Below, one piece after another: positions 1 through 11,252 of a stretch of DNA of 64,000 bases. Under the pieces are notes generated by a model, which worked only from the letters and a program-made list of their open reading frames with translations, had not been told where the DNA came from and ran no database searches. A program made the position numbers and the translations under genes. Within the stretch, counting starts at the first letter, position 1. Every line of letters starts with the position of its first letter. The DNA is taken from the NCBI GenBank assembly GCA_951812715.1, contig OX638323.1, positions 1,054,001 through 1,118,000 of the forward strand, read 5' to 3'. The stretch comes from an uncultured Pseudohongiella sp. (lineage in GTDB: Bacteria; Pseudomonadota; Gammaproteobacteria; Pseudomonadales; Pseudohongiellaceae).

Positions 1-284
1 CTTTTCGAGGGCCGAACGACTTGCCATGGATGGCAAGGCTGGGGTTTGGCAAAGCCTGAGAAGTCGCGCCAGGGAGGGCATGTAAAAACAACCTGAAAGC
101 AAGCACCCGATCAGCGCAGCCGACGAAGCAACGCTTCGAGGACCGAACGACTTGCCATGGGCGAGGGCAAGCGTTCAGGAAGCGCCAGCTTCCCGCGCAG
201 TCCCGAGCGGCGCCAAGCTGTGCTTGGCGACTGGACCAGCAAGGCTGGGGGTTAGCGAAGCCAAAACCTTTGCGCCAAGGATGG
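1..284 (+). repeat. Structured repeat cluster, left part
   Basis: Two incomplete units of the dispersed hairpin repeat family. Bases 1-91 are the 3' part of one unit. From about 108 a diverged unit follows. Its hairpins keep the family order but have different stem sequences: CGAAGC/GCTTCG in the second hairpin (where other copies have AAAAAGC/GCTTTTT), GGAAGC/GCTTCC in the third (others CGAAGC/GCTTCG), and CGCCAAGC/GCTTGGCG around a TGT loop in the fourth (others GCCACCGAGC/GCTCGGTGGC around the same loop). The ORFs that run through on both strands are by-products of the repeat and are not called. The cluster begins outside the window. Confidence 0.85.
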
Positions 285-676
285 GTGAGGCCCGGTCGGC
301 GCAGCCGACAAAAAGCGAAGCTTTTTGAGGACCGAACGACTTGCCATGGATGGCAAGGCTGGGGGTTAGCGAAGCCTCGCGGTCGCGCCAGGGATGGCAT
401 GCACAAACCAAGTCGAGGGCAAGCACCCGATCGGCAAAGCCGACAAAAAGCGAAGCTTTTTGAGGACCGAACGACTTGCCAAGAGCGAGGACAAGCGTTT
501 ACGAAGCGCAGCTTCGTGCGCAGGCCGAGCGCCACCGAGCTGTGCTCGGTGGCCGGAACGGCAAGGCTGGGGTTTGGCAAAGCCTGAGAAGTCGCGCCAA
601 GGACGGCATGCACCATTCCAATTGAGGACTAAATTTCCTCACAACGAATAACGCTGTGGGCGACTTCCTCGTAAGG
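285..676 (+). repeat. Tandem 392-bp repeat unit 1, with captured gene tail
   Basis: First of two near-identical 392-bp direct repeats. It holds a short subunit (about 285-418), a long four-hairpin subunit (about 419-618), and then about 58 bp (619-676) that match the 3' end of the NIF3-like gene lying at 1278-1604 on the minus strand. The unit boundary is visible because the block starting GTGAGGCCCGGTCGG recurs at 677 and at 1069. Confidence 0.85.
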
Positions 677-1068
677 GTGAGGCCCGGTCGGCGCAGCCGA
701 CAAAAAGCGAAGCTTTTTGAGGACCGAACGACTTGCCATGGATGGCAAGGCTGGGGGTTAGCGAAGCCTCGCGGTCGCGCCAGGGATGGCATGCACAAAC
801 CAAGTCGAGGGCAAGCACCCGATCGGCAAAGCCGACAAAAAGCAAAGCTTTTCGAGGACCGAACGACTTGCCAAGGGCGAGGACAAGCGTTTACGAAGCG
901 CAGCTTCGTGCGCAGGCCGAGCGCCACCGAGCTGTGCTCGGTGGCCGGAACGGCAAGGCTGGGGTTTGGCAAAGCCTGAGAAGTCGCGCCAAGGACGGCA
1001 TGCACCATTCCAATTGAGGATTAAATTTCCTCACAACGAATAACGCTGTGGGCGACTTCCTCGTAAGG
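677..1068 (+). repeat. Tandem 392-bp repeat unit 2, with captured gene tail
   Basis: Second 392-bp unit in the same orientation. It differs from unit 1 by a few point changes, for example the second hairpin of its long subunit near 838 ends TTTTCGAGG where unit 1 has TTTTTGAGG. The gene-tail fragment is 1011-1068. It carries a C where the intact gene has a T, so a Tyr codon would become Cys. The duplication is therefore old enough to have diverged slightly. Confidence 0.85.
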
Positions 1069-1277
1069 GTGAGGCCCGGTCGGCGCAGCCGACAAAAAGC
1101 GAAGCTTTTTGAGGACCGAACGACTTGCCAAGGGCAAGGACAAGCGTTTACGAAGCGCAGCTTCGTGCGCAGGCCGAGCGCCACCGAGCTGTGCTCGGTG
1201 GCCGGAACGGCAAGGCTGGGGTTTGGCAAAGCCTGAGAAGTCGCGCCAAGGACAGCATGCACCATTCCAATTGAGGA
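1069..1277 (+). repeat. Tandem repeat unit 3, shortened; reference copy
   Basis: Third unit. It lacks the short subunit (about 139 bp deleted compared with units 1 and 2) and runs straight into the true 3' end of the NIF3-like gene. It is a clean reference for the family. Hairpin I is GTCGGC/GCCGAC (1079-1093), hairpin II AAAAAGC/GCTTTTT (1094-1110), hairpin III CGAAGC/GCTTCG (1151-1165) and hairpin IV GCCACCGAGC/GCTCGGTGGC (1180-1202). The unit ends with a conserved GGCATGCACCATTCCAA-like tail. Confidence 0.85.
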
Positions 1278-1604
1278 TTAAATTTCCTCATAACGAATAA
1301 CGCTGTGGGCGACTTCCTCGTAAGGATGGGCTCCCTTCATCGCTTCGATCACCTCGCGAACAAGTCCACCGGCGCACACCATTTCCACCTTGTATTCAGG
1401 CTCCGTTTCTACTTTCCCGACTTGCCCGATGTAAGGCGAGGCGCCTTCCAGCGGCCGGAACTGCCCCTGTCCCGGCGTTTGCCAGGCGCAACTGTCGTAA
1501 TCACCGACGCGGCCGGCGCCGGCGGCGAACATGGCCGTCTTCACCGCTTCCAGATGGGATTCGGGGACGTAAACCTCGATCTTATACAAGCCGTTTTCGT
1601 TCAT
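1278..1604 (-). CDS. NIF3/YqfO C-terminal-domain-like protein
   Basis: A 108-residue protein related to the small stand-alone NGG1p-interacting-factor (NIF3)-like proteins of gammaproteobacteria, which correspond to the CutA-like insert domain of YqfO. It starts MNENGLYKIEVYVPESH, which is the typical opening beta strand, and ends HPYEEVAHSVIRYEEI with the family's conserved HPYEEVA signature. The biochemical function of these small proteins is not established. I chose the ATG at 1604 rather than an upstream in-frame start because it gives the family length and sits 2 nt after the purL stop, so it is probably co-transcribed with purL. Its last 50-60 bp are repeated twice downstream inside the repeat cluster. 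Confidence 0.85.
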   Translation of the reverse strand: MNENGLYKIEVYVPESHLEAVKTAMFAAGAGRVGDYDSCAWQTPGQGQFRPLEGASPYIGQVGKVETEPEYKVEMVCAGGLVREVIEAMKGAHPYEEVAHSVIRYEEI

Positions 1605-1606
1605 TT

Positions 1607-4600
1607 TCAATCCAGCCAGACTCTTGCATTGCGGAACAGCCGCATGGCGGGCGCATCCTCGCCCCAATCGTCGGGATGCCAGGAATTCTGGCAGGTGCGG
1701 AAGACGCGTTCCGGATGCGGCATCAATAGGGTAACGCGGCCGTCTTCATTGCACACCGCGGCAATGCCTTCGGCGGAGCCGTTGGGATTCGCCGGATAGC
1801 TGTCCGCTTTCTCACCCCGATTGTCAACGTAACGCAAGGCGATGCGCGAGCCAAGTTCAGCGCGATCTCCAGCCGCGTCGAAACTCGCGCGGCCCTCGCC
1901 GTGAGCCACGGCCAGGGGAAAACGGCTGCCAGCCATGCCGGCGAAAAAAGCCGAAGGACTATCTTGTACTTGCACCATGGCGAAACGCGCCTCGAATTGT
2001 TCGGACAGGTTGCGCTGGAAAGTAGGCCAATGGCCGCTGCCGGGAATAAGTTCGGCAAGCAAGGCAATCATCTGGCAGCCATTGCAGACGCCCAGCGCGA
2101 GCTTTCCGGGAGCGTGGAAGAAAGCTTCAAACTGCTTGCGCATGGGCTCGTTGCAAAGAATCGACTTGGCCCAGCCGCCGCCGGCGCCGAGTACGTCGCC
2201 GAAGGAGAATCCGCCACAGGCCGCCAGTACGTCGAAGCTCCCCAATGCCGCCCGGCCCGAAGCGAGGTCGGTCATATGCACGTCGAAAGCTTCAAAACGG
2301 GCGCGGTCGAAAGCCGCGGCCATTTCAATCTGGCCGTTAACGCCCTGCTCGCGCAGAATCGCCACTCGTGGCCGCGCCTGGGCGTTGATATAGGGGGCGG
2401 TGATGTCTTCCCGCGGATCGAAACCGGTTTCGAAACTGATGCCCGGATCGTCCGCGTCGAGCAAGGCGTCGTATTCCTGCCGGGCGCAATCCGCGTTATC
2501 GCGCAGACTTTGCATGTGATAGCTCGTTGCCGCCCAGCGCCGATGCAGTTCAATGCGCGAACGGCGGAATATTTCCCGCTCGCCGGCCCGAATCAAAATG
2601 TCGCCGTGGGTAGCCGGCTTGCCGATTACGCGCAGGCAGCCGCCCAGGCCTCGGGACTCGGCCAGGTCCCGCAATGTCGGCAAATCGCTGTCGCGCGCTT
2701 GCAGCACCACGCCGATTTCCTCGGCGAACAACTGCGCCAACGCATTCCCGTTTTCCGGTAACTCCAGTTCCAGCCCGCAATGGCCGGCAAAGGCCATTTC
2801 CAGCACGGTCGTGACCAGACCGCCATCGGAGCGGTCGTGACAGGCCAGCGCCAGCCGCCGCGCCCGGCATTCGGTCAGCAAGGCGAACAGGGCGCGCAAG
2901 GCTTCGGGGTCGTCGGCATCGGGCGGCGCGCCCTCCATGCGGCGATAAACCTGCCCCAGGGCCGAGCCGCCGAGCCGATTGCGCCCGCCGCCGAGATCCA
3001 GCAGCACCAGGCTGCTCGGTCCCAAGTCCGTGCGTAATTGCGGCGTCCAGGTCCGGCGCACATCGCCTACTGGGGCAAATGCGCTGATGACCAGCGACAA
3101 CGGCGCGGTCATGCTGCGTTCCGCGCCATTAGCCTCCTGCCAAACGGTGCGCATGGACATCGAGTCCTTGCCGACCGGTATGCAAATTCCCAGCGCCGGG
3201 CAGAATTCGCGCGCCACGGCAGCGACGGTCGCATACAGCGCGGCGTCTTCGTGGCCATGCCCGGCCGCGACCATCCAGTTGGCGGAAAGCTTGATATCTC
3301 CAAGCCGGGCTACGTCGGCGCAGGCGATGTTGGTAATTGCTTCGGCGATCGCCATGCGCCCGGCGGCGGGAGCATCAAGCAAGGCCAGCGGCGCCCGTTC
3401 ACCCATGGCCATGGCTTCGCCGGCATGGCCGTTGTAGGAATTGCAAGTCACCGCCGCATCGGCGACGGGAACCTGCCAGGGGCCGACCATCTGGTCGCGG
3501 CTGACCTGACCGGTGATCGTTCGGTCTCCAATGTTAATGAGAAAGGCCTTGCTCGCCACGCCCGGCAGCGCCAGCACCCGGTCGATGGCCTCGGCGAGCT
3601 GGATGCCGGAAGCGTCAAAATCGCCGCTTCGCGCCGGCGGAGATTCGGCCTTGCGGTGCATGGCCGGCGGTTTGCCGAACAGCAGATCCATGGGCAGGTC
3701 GATGGGATTATTGCCGAAGTGTTCGTCTTCCAGTGTGAGACGCGGCTCGGCCAAGGTTTCTCCAACGACAGCGAACGGGCAGCGTTCACGATCGCAGATT
3801 TTCTCGAATTGTTTGAGATCACTTGCGGCGATAGCGAGTACGTATCGCTCCTGAGCCTCGTTGCACCAGATTTCCAGCGGCGACATGCTCGATTCCGCGC
3901 TCGGAATCTTGCGCAGGGAAAACGCTCCTCCCGTCCCCGCATCCTTGACCAGTTCCGGCAACGCATTGGCGAGACCGCCGGCGCCGACGTCGTGAATAAA
4001 GCGAATCGGATTGGCCTCACCGAGTTGCCAGCAGGCGTCGATTACTTCTTGGCAGCGCCGCTGCATTTCCGGGTTGTCGCGCTGCACCGAGGCGAAATCA
4101 AGCTCTTCGCTGGCCGCTCCAGAAGCCAGCGAGGAAGCCGCTCCGCCGCCCAGCCCGATCAACATGGCCGGACCGCCTAGCACTACCAGTTTCGCCCCGG
4201 GAGCGACCTCGCCTTTTTGCACGTGTTGGGCGCGGATGTTGCCGAGGCCGCCGGCAATCATGATCGGTTTGTGGTAGCCGCGCAGTTCACCGGCTATACG
4301 TTCCTCGAAAGTGCGGAAATAGCCGCACAGCGCCGGCCGGCCATATTCGTTGTTGAAAGCGGCGCCGCCGATCGGCCCGTCGAGCATGATTTCCAGGGCC
4401 GATGCGATTTGGCCGGGTTTGCCGAAATCTTCCTCCCAGGGCTGGGAAAATTCCGGGATGCGTAAATTCGACACGCTGAACCCGGTCAGCCCTGCTTTCG
4501 GCTTGGCGCCAGCGCCGGTGGCCCCTTCATCCCGGATCTCGCCGCCGGATCCGGTCGAAGCGCCGGGGAACGGCGCGATAGCGGTAGGATGATTATGGGT

Positions 4601-5467
4601 TTCAACCTTGATCAGAATGTGCGCCGCTTCCTTGCGCCGACCGTAACCGCGCGAGTCAGGCGCGGGAAAGAATCGATCGGCTTCGTGGCCGGCCATAACT
4701 GCCGCATTGTCCTTATAGGCCGAAAGCACGCCTTCAGGCGAGGCTTGATACGTGTGCCGGATCATGTCGAACAGGGACTTTCTCTTGCGTTCGCCGTCAA
4801 TGGTCCAGGCCGCGTTGAAGATCTTGTGGCGGCAATGCTCGGAATTCGCCTGGGCGAACATCATCAATTCGACATCGGTCGGATTGCGGCCCAGAGCCTG
4901 GAAGTTAGCGTACAGATAGTCGATCTCGTCCGGCGCCAGGGCCAGCGCCATTTCCCGATTCGCCCGCGCCAGACGGTCGCGGCCGCCGCCGAGAATATCG
5001 ACCGAGGCCATGGATTGGGGCTTGTGATGTTCGAACAGACAGGCGGCATCGCCAATATCCGGCAGAATCGCCTGGGTCATGCGATCGTGGATCAGAGGCT
5101 TCCAATTCGGCGATATGACATCCGCGTCAAGGTAATACACGATCCCGCGTTCGATTCGGCCCAGATGCGCCAAGCCGCAATTACGCAGAATGTCGGTAGC
5201 CTTGCTCGACCAGGGCGAAATCGTGCCGGGCCGAGGTACGACGACACAGCTTGGCGGGCCGGCGCTGACCGTCGCGGACCAGTCCGCGCCATAGCGCAAC
5301 AGGATGTCCAGCTTGCGCCGGTCGGATACGGCAATCTCATCGAATTCGAGAAAGTGGACAAAGCGGGCCGAAACGGATCGGAGCGCCGGGTTAACGGCCC
5401 GCAATGCGGAAAGCAGATTGGCGCTTTTGAACGCCGAGAGAGCCGTGCTCCCGAACAGCACCTGCAT
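1607..5467 (-). CDS. purL: Phosphoribosylformylglycinamidine synthase (large fused form)
   Basis: 1286 residues, close to the roughly 1295 of E. coli PurL. The cytosolic enzyme converts FGAR, ATP and glutamine to FGAM in step 4 of purine synthesis. The N-terminal and linker domains come first, then two AIRS-type ATP-binding halves (motifs [19 protein letters not shown] and GKDSMSMRT are visible). The C-terminal third is a class I glutamine amidotransferase with the nucleophile Cys in GVCNGCQM and the His in MPHPERVFR. The ATG at 5467 ([11 protein letters not shown]) is chosen over the upstream GTG because it matches the family N-terminus. The NIF3-like gene follows after 2 nt. Confidence 0.97.
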   Translation of the reverse strand: MQVLFGSTALSAFKSANLLSALRAVNPALRSVSARFVHFLEFDEIAVSDRRKLDILLRYGADWSATVSAGPPSCVVVPRPGTISPWSSKATDILRNCGLAHLGRIERGIVYYLDADVISPNWKPLIHDRMTQAILPDIGDAACLFEHHKPQSMASVDILGGGRDRLARANREMALALAPDEIDYLYANFQALGRNPTDVELMMFAQANSEHCRHKIFNAAWTIDGERKRKSLFDMIRHTYQASPEGVLSAYKDNAAVMAGHEADRFFPAPDSRGYGRRKEAAHILIKVETHNHPTAIAPFPGASTGSGGEIRDEGATGAGAKPKAGLTGFSVSNLRIPEFSQPWEEDFGKPGQIASALEIMLDGPIGGAAFNNEYGRPALCGYFRTFEERIAGELRGYHKPIMIAGGLGNIRAQHVQKGEVAPGAKLVVLGGPAMLIGLGGGAASSLASGAASEELDFASVQRDNPEMQRRCQEVIDACWQLGEANPIRFIHDVGAGGLANALPELVKDAGTGGAFSLRKIPSAESSMSPLEIWCNEAQERYVLAIAASDLKQFEKICDRERCPFAVVGETLAEPRLTLEDEHFGNNPIDLPMDLLFGKPPAMHRKAESPPARSGDFDASGIQLAEAIDRVLALPGVASKAFLINIGDRTITGQVSRDQMVGPWQVPVADAAVTCNSYNGHAGEAMAMGERAPLALLDAPAAGRMAIAEAITNIACADVARLGDIKLSANWMVAAGHGHEDAALYATVAAVAREFCPALGICIPVGKDSMSMRTVWQEANGAERSMTAPLSLVISAFAPVGDVRRTWTPQLRTDLGPSSLVLLDLGGGRNRLGGSALGQVYRRMEGAPPDADDPEALRALFALLTECRARRLALACHDRSDGGLVTTVLEMAFAGHCGLELELPENGNALAQLFAEEIGVVLQARDSDLPTLRDLAESRGLGGCLRVIGKPATHGDILIRAGEREIFRRSRIELHRRWAATSYHMQSLRDNADCARQEYDALLDADDPGISFETGFDPREDITAPYINAQARPRVAILREQGVNGQIEMAAAFDRARFEAFDVHMTDLASGRAALGSFDVLAACGGFSFGDVLGAGGGWAKSILCNEPMRKQFEAFFHAPGKLALGVCNGCQMIALLAELIPGSGHWPTFQRNLSEQFEARFAMVQVQDSPSAFFAGMAGSRFPLAVAHGEGRASFDAAGDRAELGSRIALRYVDNRGEKADSYPANPNGSAEGIAAVCNEDGRVTLLMPHPERVFRTCQNSWHPDDWGEDAPAMRLFRNARVWLD

Positions 5468-5567
5468 GAACGAATTCCCGGAGCGGACAGCGGCAGACGG
5501 GCTGCCGGAAAACAGGGCGCAATGATATCGGATTTGCCGGCTGCATTCAGTAACTGCCAGGGTTTGC

Positions 5568-6044
5568 TCAATTGCGTTTGCGGGCGAAGAATTCCCGCAG
5601 CAATGATCCACAGCTTTCGGCGAGGACGCCCTCGGTGAATTCCATTCGATGGTTCAGCCAGGTCTTGTCGGCCAGTGATTCGCGGCTGATTACCGCTCCG
5701 GCTCTTGGTTCGCGGGCGCCGAATACGAGCCGCTCGACGCGGGCGTGAATCATGGCGCCGACGCACATGGCGCAGGGTTCAATGGTGACGTACAACGTCG
5801 ATCCGGGCAGGCGGTAATTGCCCGCTTTCTCCGCGGCCTGACGCAGCGCCGCGATTTCCGCGTGGGCGGTAGGATCCTTGCTGCTGACTGGCTGATTATG
5901 ACCCTGTCCGATCACTTCGCCTTCGCGCACGAGCACCGCGCCGACAGGCACTTCGCCCAATGCTTCCGCCTCGCGCGCAAGCGCCAGCGCAAGTTGCATG
6001 AATCGCAGATCTCTCGGCCCGGCTGACGATCTGTCGGCGTTCAT
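5568..6044 (-). CDS. tadA: tRNA-specific adenosine deaminase
   Basis: 158 residues. The enzyme deaminates A34 to inosine in the tRNA-Arg(ACG) wobble position. The zinc-dependent deaminase motifs are intact: His61-Ala-Glu63 (proton shuttle Glu) and Pro90-Cys91-x-x-Cys94. The start at 6044 is supported by a 4-base ATGA overlap with the stop of the upstream membrane-protein gene, which implies translational coupling. A further 100 nt separates its stop from the purL start, so purL may have its own promoter there. Confidence 0.95.
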   Translation of the reverse strand: MNADRSSAGPRDLRFMQLALALAREAEALGEVPVGAVLVREGEVIGQGHNQPVSSKDPTAHAEIAALRQAAEKAGNYRLPGSTLYVTIEPCAMCVGAMIHARVERLVFGAREPRAGAVISRESLADKTWLNHRMEFTEGVLAESCGSLLREFFARKRN

Positions 6045-6712
6045 AACCGCGGCTCCGTGACCGGCGACAGGCGCGCCACCCAATACAGGCCCAGGGAAAC
6101 CGATGGCCCGATAAGCAACGCGAACAACACGGTAGCGTAACCGACAGTGCCGCCAAGCAGCCAGCCAAGCGCCACGACACTGACTTCGAGACTGCCGCGC
6201 ACCAGGGCGACGGGCCAGCCGCTCAAACGCTGCAAGCCGGTCATCAGTCCGTCGCGGGGACCCGGTCCGAGATTGGCGATAAGATACAGTCCGCTGCCGA
6301 CGCCGAACAGCAGGATGCCGCCGCCTACTTCAAGCAATTGCAGGGACCAGGCTTGCGGCCGCGGCAGGTATTGCAGCGACCAGTCCATGGCCGCCGCGAC
6401 GACAAACGCGTTCAGGATCGTGCCCAGGCCCGGCGTCTCTTTCAGTGGAATCCAGAGCAACAAGACGATAACGCTGGTACTGAACGTCGCCCAGCCGATG
6501 CTCAGCCCGGTCTGATTTTCGATACCCTGCGCCAGCACCGTCCAGGGGCTGACCCCGGCGCCCGCGGCGATCAGCAGCGACTCGCCGACACCAAGCAGGA
6601 ACAGTCCGGCGCACAGCAACAGCAAGGTAAACAGCGGAGGCCGCCAATTTAGCGCCTGGTCAGAACTCCAGCCGGTGCGCGGTACGTCTTTGACGCTAAG
6701 GGATAACCACAT
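6041..6712 (-). CDS. YczE/YitT-family membrane protein
   Basis: 223 residues with six hydrophobic segments. The segment LGPGPRDGLMTGL between helices 4 and 5 is the hallmark of the YczE/YyaS branch of the YitT family. These are inner-membrane proteins of unclear substrate; in Bacillus, YczE influences nonribosomal peptide export or activity. The ATG at 6712 is preferred to the longer in-frame reading because the extra 96 residues are low-complexity and overlap the upstream gene. The upstream gene stops 2 nt before this start and tadA overlaps its stop by 4 nt, so the three form an operon. Confidence 0.85.
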   Translation of the reverse strand: MWLSLSVKDVPRTGWSSDQALNWRPPLFTLLLLCAGLFLLGVGESLLIAAGAGVSPWTVLAQGIENQTGLSIGWATFSTSVIVLLLWIPLKETPGLGTILNAFVVAAAMDWSLQYLPRPQAWSLQLLEVGGGILLFGVGSGLYLIANLGPGPRDGLMTGLQRLSGWPVALVRGSLEVSVVALGWLLGGTVGYATVLFALLIGPSVSLGLYWVARLSPVTEPRL

Positions 6713-6713
6713 A

Positions 6714-7133
6714 TCAGCGCGCGCCCGAATGGATCCGAACGTAGCCGCCTTGCTTTGAAACCGGAATATCCGCTGTCGAATCCAGGGGTTCCGGAATCCA
6801 GCCGCCGCTGGTGACGCCGGAAACGCTATGGCGGAACCGGTCGAATGGCGCGGGAAAAGCGGCGCCGCGATCGAGCGCGCCAGGTACGATATTGCAGCCA
6901 TCGCCATCGAGAATGGCTCCATGTGAGCCCGGACCGCATTGGCTGGCCGATTCCGAGACATTGGCCGTAAAAAATCGGTTTCCCCAGCCTGCGCCATCAA
7001 TTACGAACGGAAACCTATGGAGCGGCATTGCGCTTTCGTTCGCCGGCCAGACCACGGCCGGTAAGCTCAGAATCGTCAGGATCACCAATCCGTAAAGATT
7101 TTTCAAAACCGGAGCGATCTTGAAGAAAACCAT
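6714..7133 (-). CDS. Small exported protein of unknown function
   Basis: 139 residues. Residues 1-30 form a Sec signal peptide (positive start, hydrophobic VILTILSLPAVV core). The mature part is Gly/Ser-rich with two Cys (SQCGPGS and GDGCNIV), which could form a periplasmic disulfide. I recognise no family. It abuts the YczE-like gene with a 1-nt gap, which supports it being a real gene at the head of this operon. The stretch upstream (7134-7290) is the likely promoter region. Confidence 0.55.
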   Translation of the reverse strand: MVFFKIAPVLKNLYGLVILTILSLPAVVWPANESAMPLHRFPFVIDGAGWGNRFFTANVSESASQCGPGSHGAILDGDGCNIVPGALDRGAAFPAPFDRFRHSVSGVTSGGWIPEPLDSTADIPVSKQGGYVRIHSGAR

Positions 7134-7294
7134 ACTTGCGCTTCCATGAGTATACGATCAGGCTGCTACAGTACCTGAAACGCCGGGCGGTTTTCAGGCT
7201 TGCCGTTAGCATTTTCCGAGTAACCCGCTTTGTAAATTGGCCGCGAACCCGGTATCCAAGCGCCCAGGATGCGGCTATTTTAGAATAGGAACTC

Positions 7295-7319
7295 GGAGTG
7301 TTGCACTGCTGAACACTCC
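7295..7319. other. Inverted repeat, 8-bp arms
   Basis: GGAGTGTT (7295-7302) and AACACTCC (7312-7319) form a perfect stem around a 9-nt loop. It is followed by an A/T-rich but not T-rich stretch. It could be an operator or the end of a transcript, and lies in the non-coding gap 7134-7630. Confidence 0.5.
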
Positions 7320-7470
7320 TTGAAATAAATCAGGCGGTTTTCCGGTCACTAGAAACAATGTCAGCAATTCGTGCAGACTCTGACCGTATGGGACGAGTTC
7401 ATGACAATTACAGCTTTTTACTATTCTGGATTCGCGCAAGCTTTGTTCCGTATTGATTCTGAAGGCTTTT

Positions 7471-7515
7471 GCATCAATCGAATTGACGAGTTTTGCAATT
7501 TAATTCGATTGATGC
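7471..7515. promoter_or_regulatory. Large perfect hairpin, 14-bp arms
   Basis: GCATCAATCGAATT (7471-7484) pairs perfectly with AATTCGATTGATGC (7502-7515) around a 17-nt loop. It lies in an AT-rich stretch (about 7371-7630) unlike the surrounding base composition, 115 bp before the start of the small gene at 7631. A 73-codon reading frame crosses it, but the palindrome explains its sequence better than coding does. It may be an operator, a 5' leader structure or a small RNA. Confidence 0.6.
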
Positions 7516-7630
7516 TTGATGCGTTACTCAAACTCAAGTATTCTCCGCATCTCAATTTTGCGTATACTCGCAATTTGGATTTACAAGGTTAAAGGATTCG
7601 ATCATTACGGCAAACTAACAGGAAACTATT

Positions 7631-7918
7631 ATGGCTATTGACGAAAATTCATTGACTAAAGGTCAAATTAGAAAATTGAACGCGCTTCGCAAATCAATCG
7701 GTGACGATCTCGCCGAAGATGCTTTTGGCAAGTGGCTGGCAAGGCAAGTTCCCGACGCTCCGAAAGCGGATCCCGTTGCCGCGCGGATAATTGAAGCTTT
7801 TGCGGGACTTGAGGACGATCGAAAGTTCAATCTCGGACTTTACGGCTATACCGTGCGCCGGGCCAAGGGCAAAGGGCAGTCCGGTTTTGTCGCGGTTAAG
7901 AACGAAAAGTCCAGCTAG
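7631..7918 (+). CDS. Small hypothetical protein, 95 aa
   Basis: 95 residues, hydrophilic and basic at the C-terminus (RRAKGKGQSGF). It opens MAIDENSLTKGQIRKLNALRKSIG and a helical region covers the first 60 residues. AGGAAACTATT before the ATG is a usable ribosome binding site. The downstream gene guaA is convergent with 41 nt between stops. I do not recognise the family. The gene is preceded by about 500 nt without genes that contain two long inverted repeats, so its expression may be controlled. It has no signal peptide or membrane segment and is probably cytosolic. Confidence 0.6.
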   Translation: MAIDENSLTKGQIRKLNALRKSIGDDLAEDAFGKWLARQVPDAPKADPVAARIIEAFAGLEDDRKFNLGLYGYTVRRAKGKGQSGFVAVKNEKSS

Positions 7919-7925
7919 CTGGATT

Positions 7926-7948
7926 CTGATCGTTTCGAGGGCGATCAG
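7926..7948. terminator. Hairpin between convergent genes
   Basis: CTGATCG (7926-7932) and CGATCAG (7942-7948) form a stem in the 41-nt gap between two convergent stops, a normal place for a bidirectional terminator. There is no clear T-run on either side, so the call is tentative. Confidence 0.4.
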
Positions 7949-7959
7949 GACAAATCGGT

Positions 7960-9534
7960 CTATTCCCACTCGATTGTAGCGGGTGGCTTACTTGATATGT
8001 CGTAAGTCACCCGTGAAACTTCGGGTATTTCGTTCATTATTCTGTTGGAAACCGTTTCCAGAAGCTCCACGTCGAGCCGCGCCCAGCGGGCGGTCATGAA
8101 ATCTACGGTTTCCACGGCGCGCAGACCGACAACCCAGGCATAACGGCGCGCATCCCCCACTACTCCTACTGACTTGACGGGCATAAAAACCGCAAATGCC
8201 TGGCTGACTTGGTCGTATACGCCGGCGCGTTGAAGTTCCTCGATGAAAATGGCATCTGCGCGCCGAAGAATGTCGCAATATTCCTTGCGCACTTCGCCAA
8301 TGACGCGCACGCCCAGACCAGGACCGGGAAACGGATGGCGATAAACCATCTTGTAGGGCAAACCGAGTTCAAGACCTAACTTGCGTACTTCGTCCTTGAA
8401 CAATTCACGCAATGGTTCAAGCAATTCGAGCTTCATGGTTTCCGGCAAGCCGCCGACGTTGTGATGCGATTTGATCACTCGCGCCTTGCCGGTGCGGGCG
8501 CCGGCGGATTCGATCACATCGGGATAGATGGTGCCCTGGGCCAGCCAGCGCACATCGCGCAGGTTCGAAGCTTCCTGCTCGAATATTTCAATGAAAGTAT
8601 TGCCAATGATGCGGCGTTTGTCTTCCGGGTCGGCCTCGCCCCGCAATCGTTCAAGGAATTGTCCCTCGGCGTTGACGCGGATAACCTGTATACCCATATT
8701 GGCGGCAAACGTCGCCATGACCTGGTCGCCTTCGTGCAGCCGCAACAGGCCGTTATCGACGAATACGCAGCATAACTGATCACCGATGGCCCTGTGCAGC
8801 AGCGCCGCGACTACCGCGGAGTCGACGCCGCCGGAGAGCCCCAGCAGAACCTGACCGGAACCGACCGTTCCGCGCACGGTCGCTATTGCGTCTTCGATGA
8901 TATTCGCCGGCGTCCATAGCGAATCGCAGCCGCAAATCTCATTTACGAAGCGCTCGATGATGCGCTGACCTTGGGCGGTATGGGTAACTTCGGGATGGAA
9001 TTGAAGGCCGTACAGACCCCGTTGGTCGTTGGCTATTGCCGCGATCGGCGCGCTGTCGGTGGCCGCCGCGACCGCGAATCCCGGCGGCGCCTCGGTTACC
9101 TTGTCGCCATGGCTCATCCAGACATCGAGTTGCGCCCGGCCGTTCAGATCAATGCGATCCTCAATGCCGCGCAACAGACCGCAGGAAACTTCAATGGCGA
9201 CCTGGGCGAAGCCGAATTCGGACTTGTCCGACGCCTCGACCTTGCCGCCGAAATGCTCCGCCATGATCTGCAAGCCATAACAGATGCCGAGAATCGGCAC
9301 GCCAAGTTCATATAGATACTCCGGCGGGCTCGGGGCGGCGGCGACCCCGGCGGATTCGGGACCCCCGGAAAAAATGATGCCGTTCGGTTCGAAGGCCCGC
9401 GCCTCGACTTCGCTGATGTCGAACTCGTGGATCTCGCAATATACCCCAGCTTCGCGCACCCGACGCGCGATCAACTGGGTGTATTGGGAACCGAAATCCA
9501 GCACCAATATTTTTTGCCCATGGATATCGGCCAT
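7960..9534 (-). CDS. guaA: GMP synthase (glutamine-hydrolysing)
   Basis: 524 residues, the normal length. It converts XMP, glutamine and ATP to GMP in the cytosol. The N-terminal class I amidotransferase domain has nucleophile Cys85 in GICYGLQ and the His/Glu of FHPEVTHT. The ATP-pyrophosphatase domain has the PPi-loop SGGVDSAV, and the dimerisation domain ends in the typical ...PPATIEWE. The ATG at 9534 gives [20 protein letters not shown], the family N-terminus; a longer reading would run into guaB. It lies 19 nt after guaB, so it is a guaBA operon. Confidence 0.98.
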   Translation of the reverse strand: MADIHGQKILVLDFGSQYTQLIARRVREAGVYCEIHEFDISEVEARAFEPNGIIFSGGPESAGVAAAPSPPEYLYELGVPILGICYGLQIMAEHFGGKVEASDKSEFGFAQVAIEVSCGLLRGIEDRIDLNGRAQLDVWMSHGDKVTEAPPGFAVAAATDSAPIAAIANDQRGLYGLQFHPEVTHTAQGQRIIERFVNEICGCDSLWTPANIIEDAIATVRGTVGSGQVLLGLSGGVDSAVVAALLHRAIGDQLCCVFVDNGLLRLHEGDQVMATFAANMGIQVIRVNAEGQFLERLRGEADPEDKRRIIGNTFIEIFEQEASNLRDVRWLAQGTIYPDVIESAGARTGKARVIKSHHNVGGLPETMKLELLEPLRELFKDEVRKLGLELGLPYKMVYRHPFPGPGLGVRVIGEVRKEYCDILRRADAIFIEELQRAGVYDQVSQAFAVFMPVKSVGVVGDARRYAWVVGLRAVETVDFMTARWARLDVELLETVSNRIMNEIPEVSRVTYDISSKPPATIEWE

Positions 9535-9553
9535 GGCTGCGGCGCCGGGGGAA

Positions 9554-11078
<1,525 letters not shown>

Positions 11079-11252
11079 CCCGGTCGCGTGATTGTGACTT
11101 CGAATCGAGCCACGACCCGGAAGCCATTCTTCCCTTCGCAGGCTAATTTCCCATTTGGCTTCGCGCGTGGGTTCTGGTGAAGGCCCATCTGTCCGCGCTG
11201 GAGCCGGCCTCTTCCGTAAGGCTCGGCAAACGCCGCATCCGCTGCCGACAGG

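Noticed and set aside
499..1265. Long open frames on both strands through the repeat clusters (for example minus 499-1008 and 891-1265, also 14487-15365)
   Set aside because: The same translated strings recur in every repeat copy and in several frames. They follow from GC-rich repeats and have no ribosome binding site or domain.
1..1277. CRISPR array or tRNA cluster as explanation of the regular repeats
   Set aside because: Units are 200-392 bp with internal hairpins and no regular short repeat/spacer pattern; no tRNA cloverleaf or T-loop sequence was found.
4589..5638. 349-codon plus-strand frame inside purL
   Set aside because: It is antisense to conserved PurL motifs and has no independent evidence.
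7371..7592. 73-codon plus-strand frame in the AT-rich gap
   Set aside because: It crosses a perfect 14-bp inverted repeat that explains its sequence and has no ribosome binding site. The gene at 7631 is better supported.
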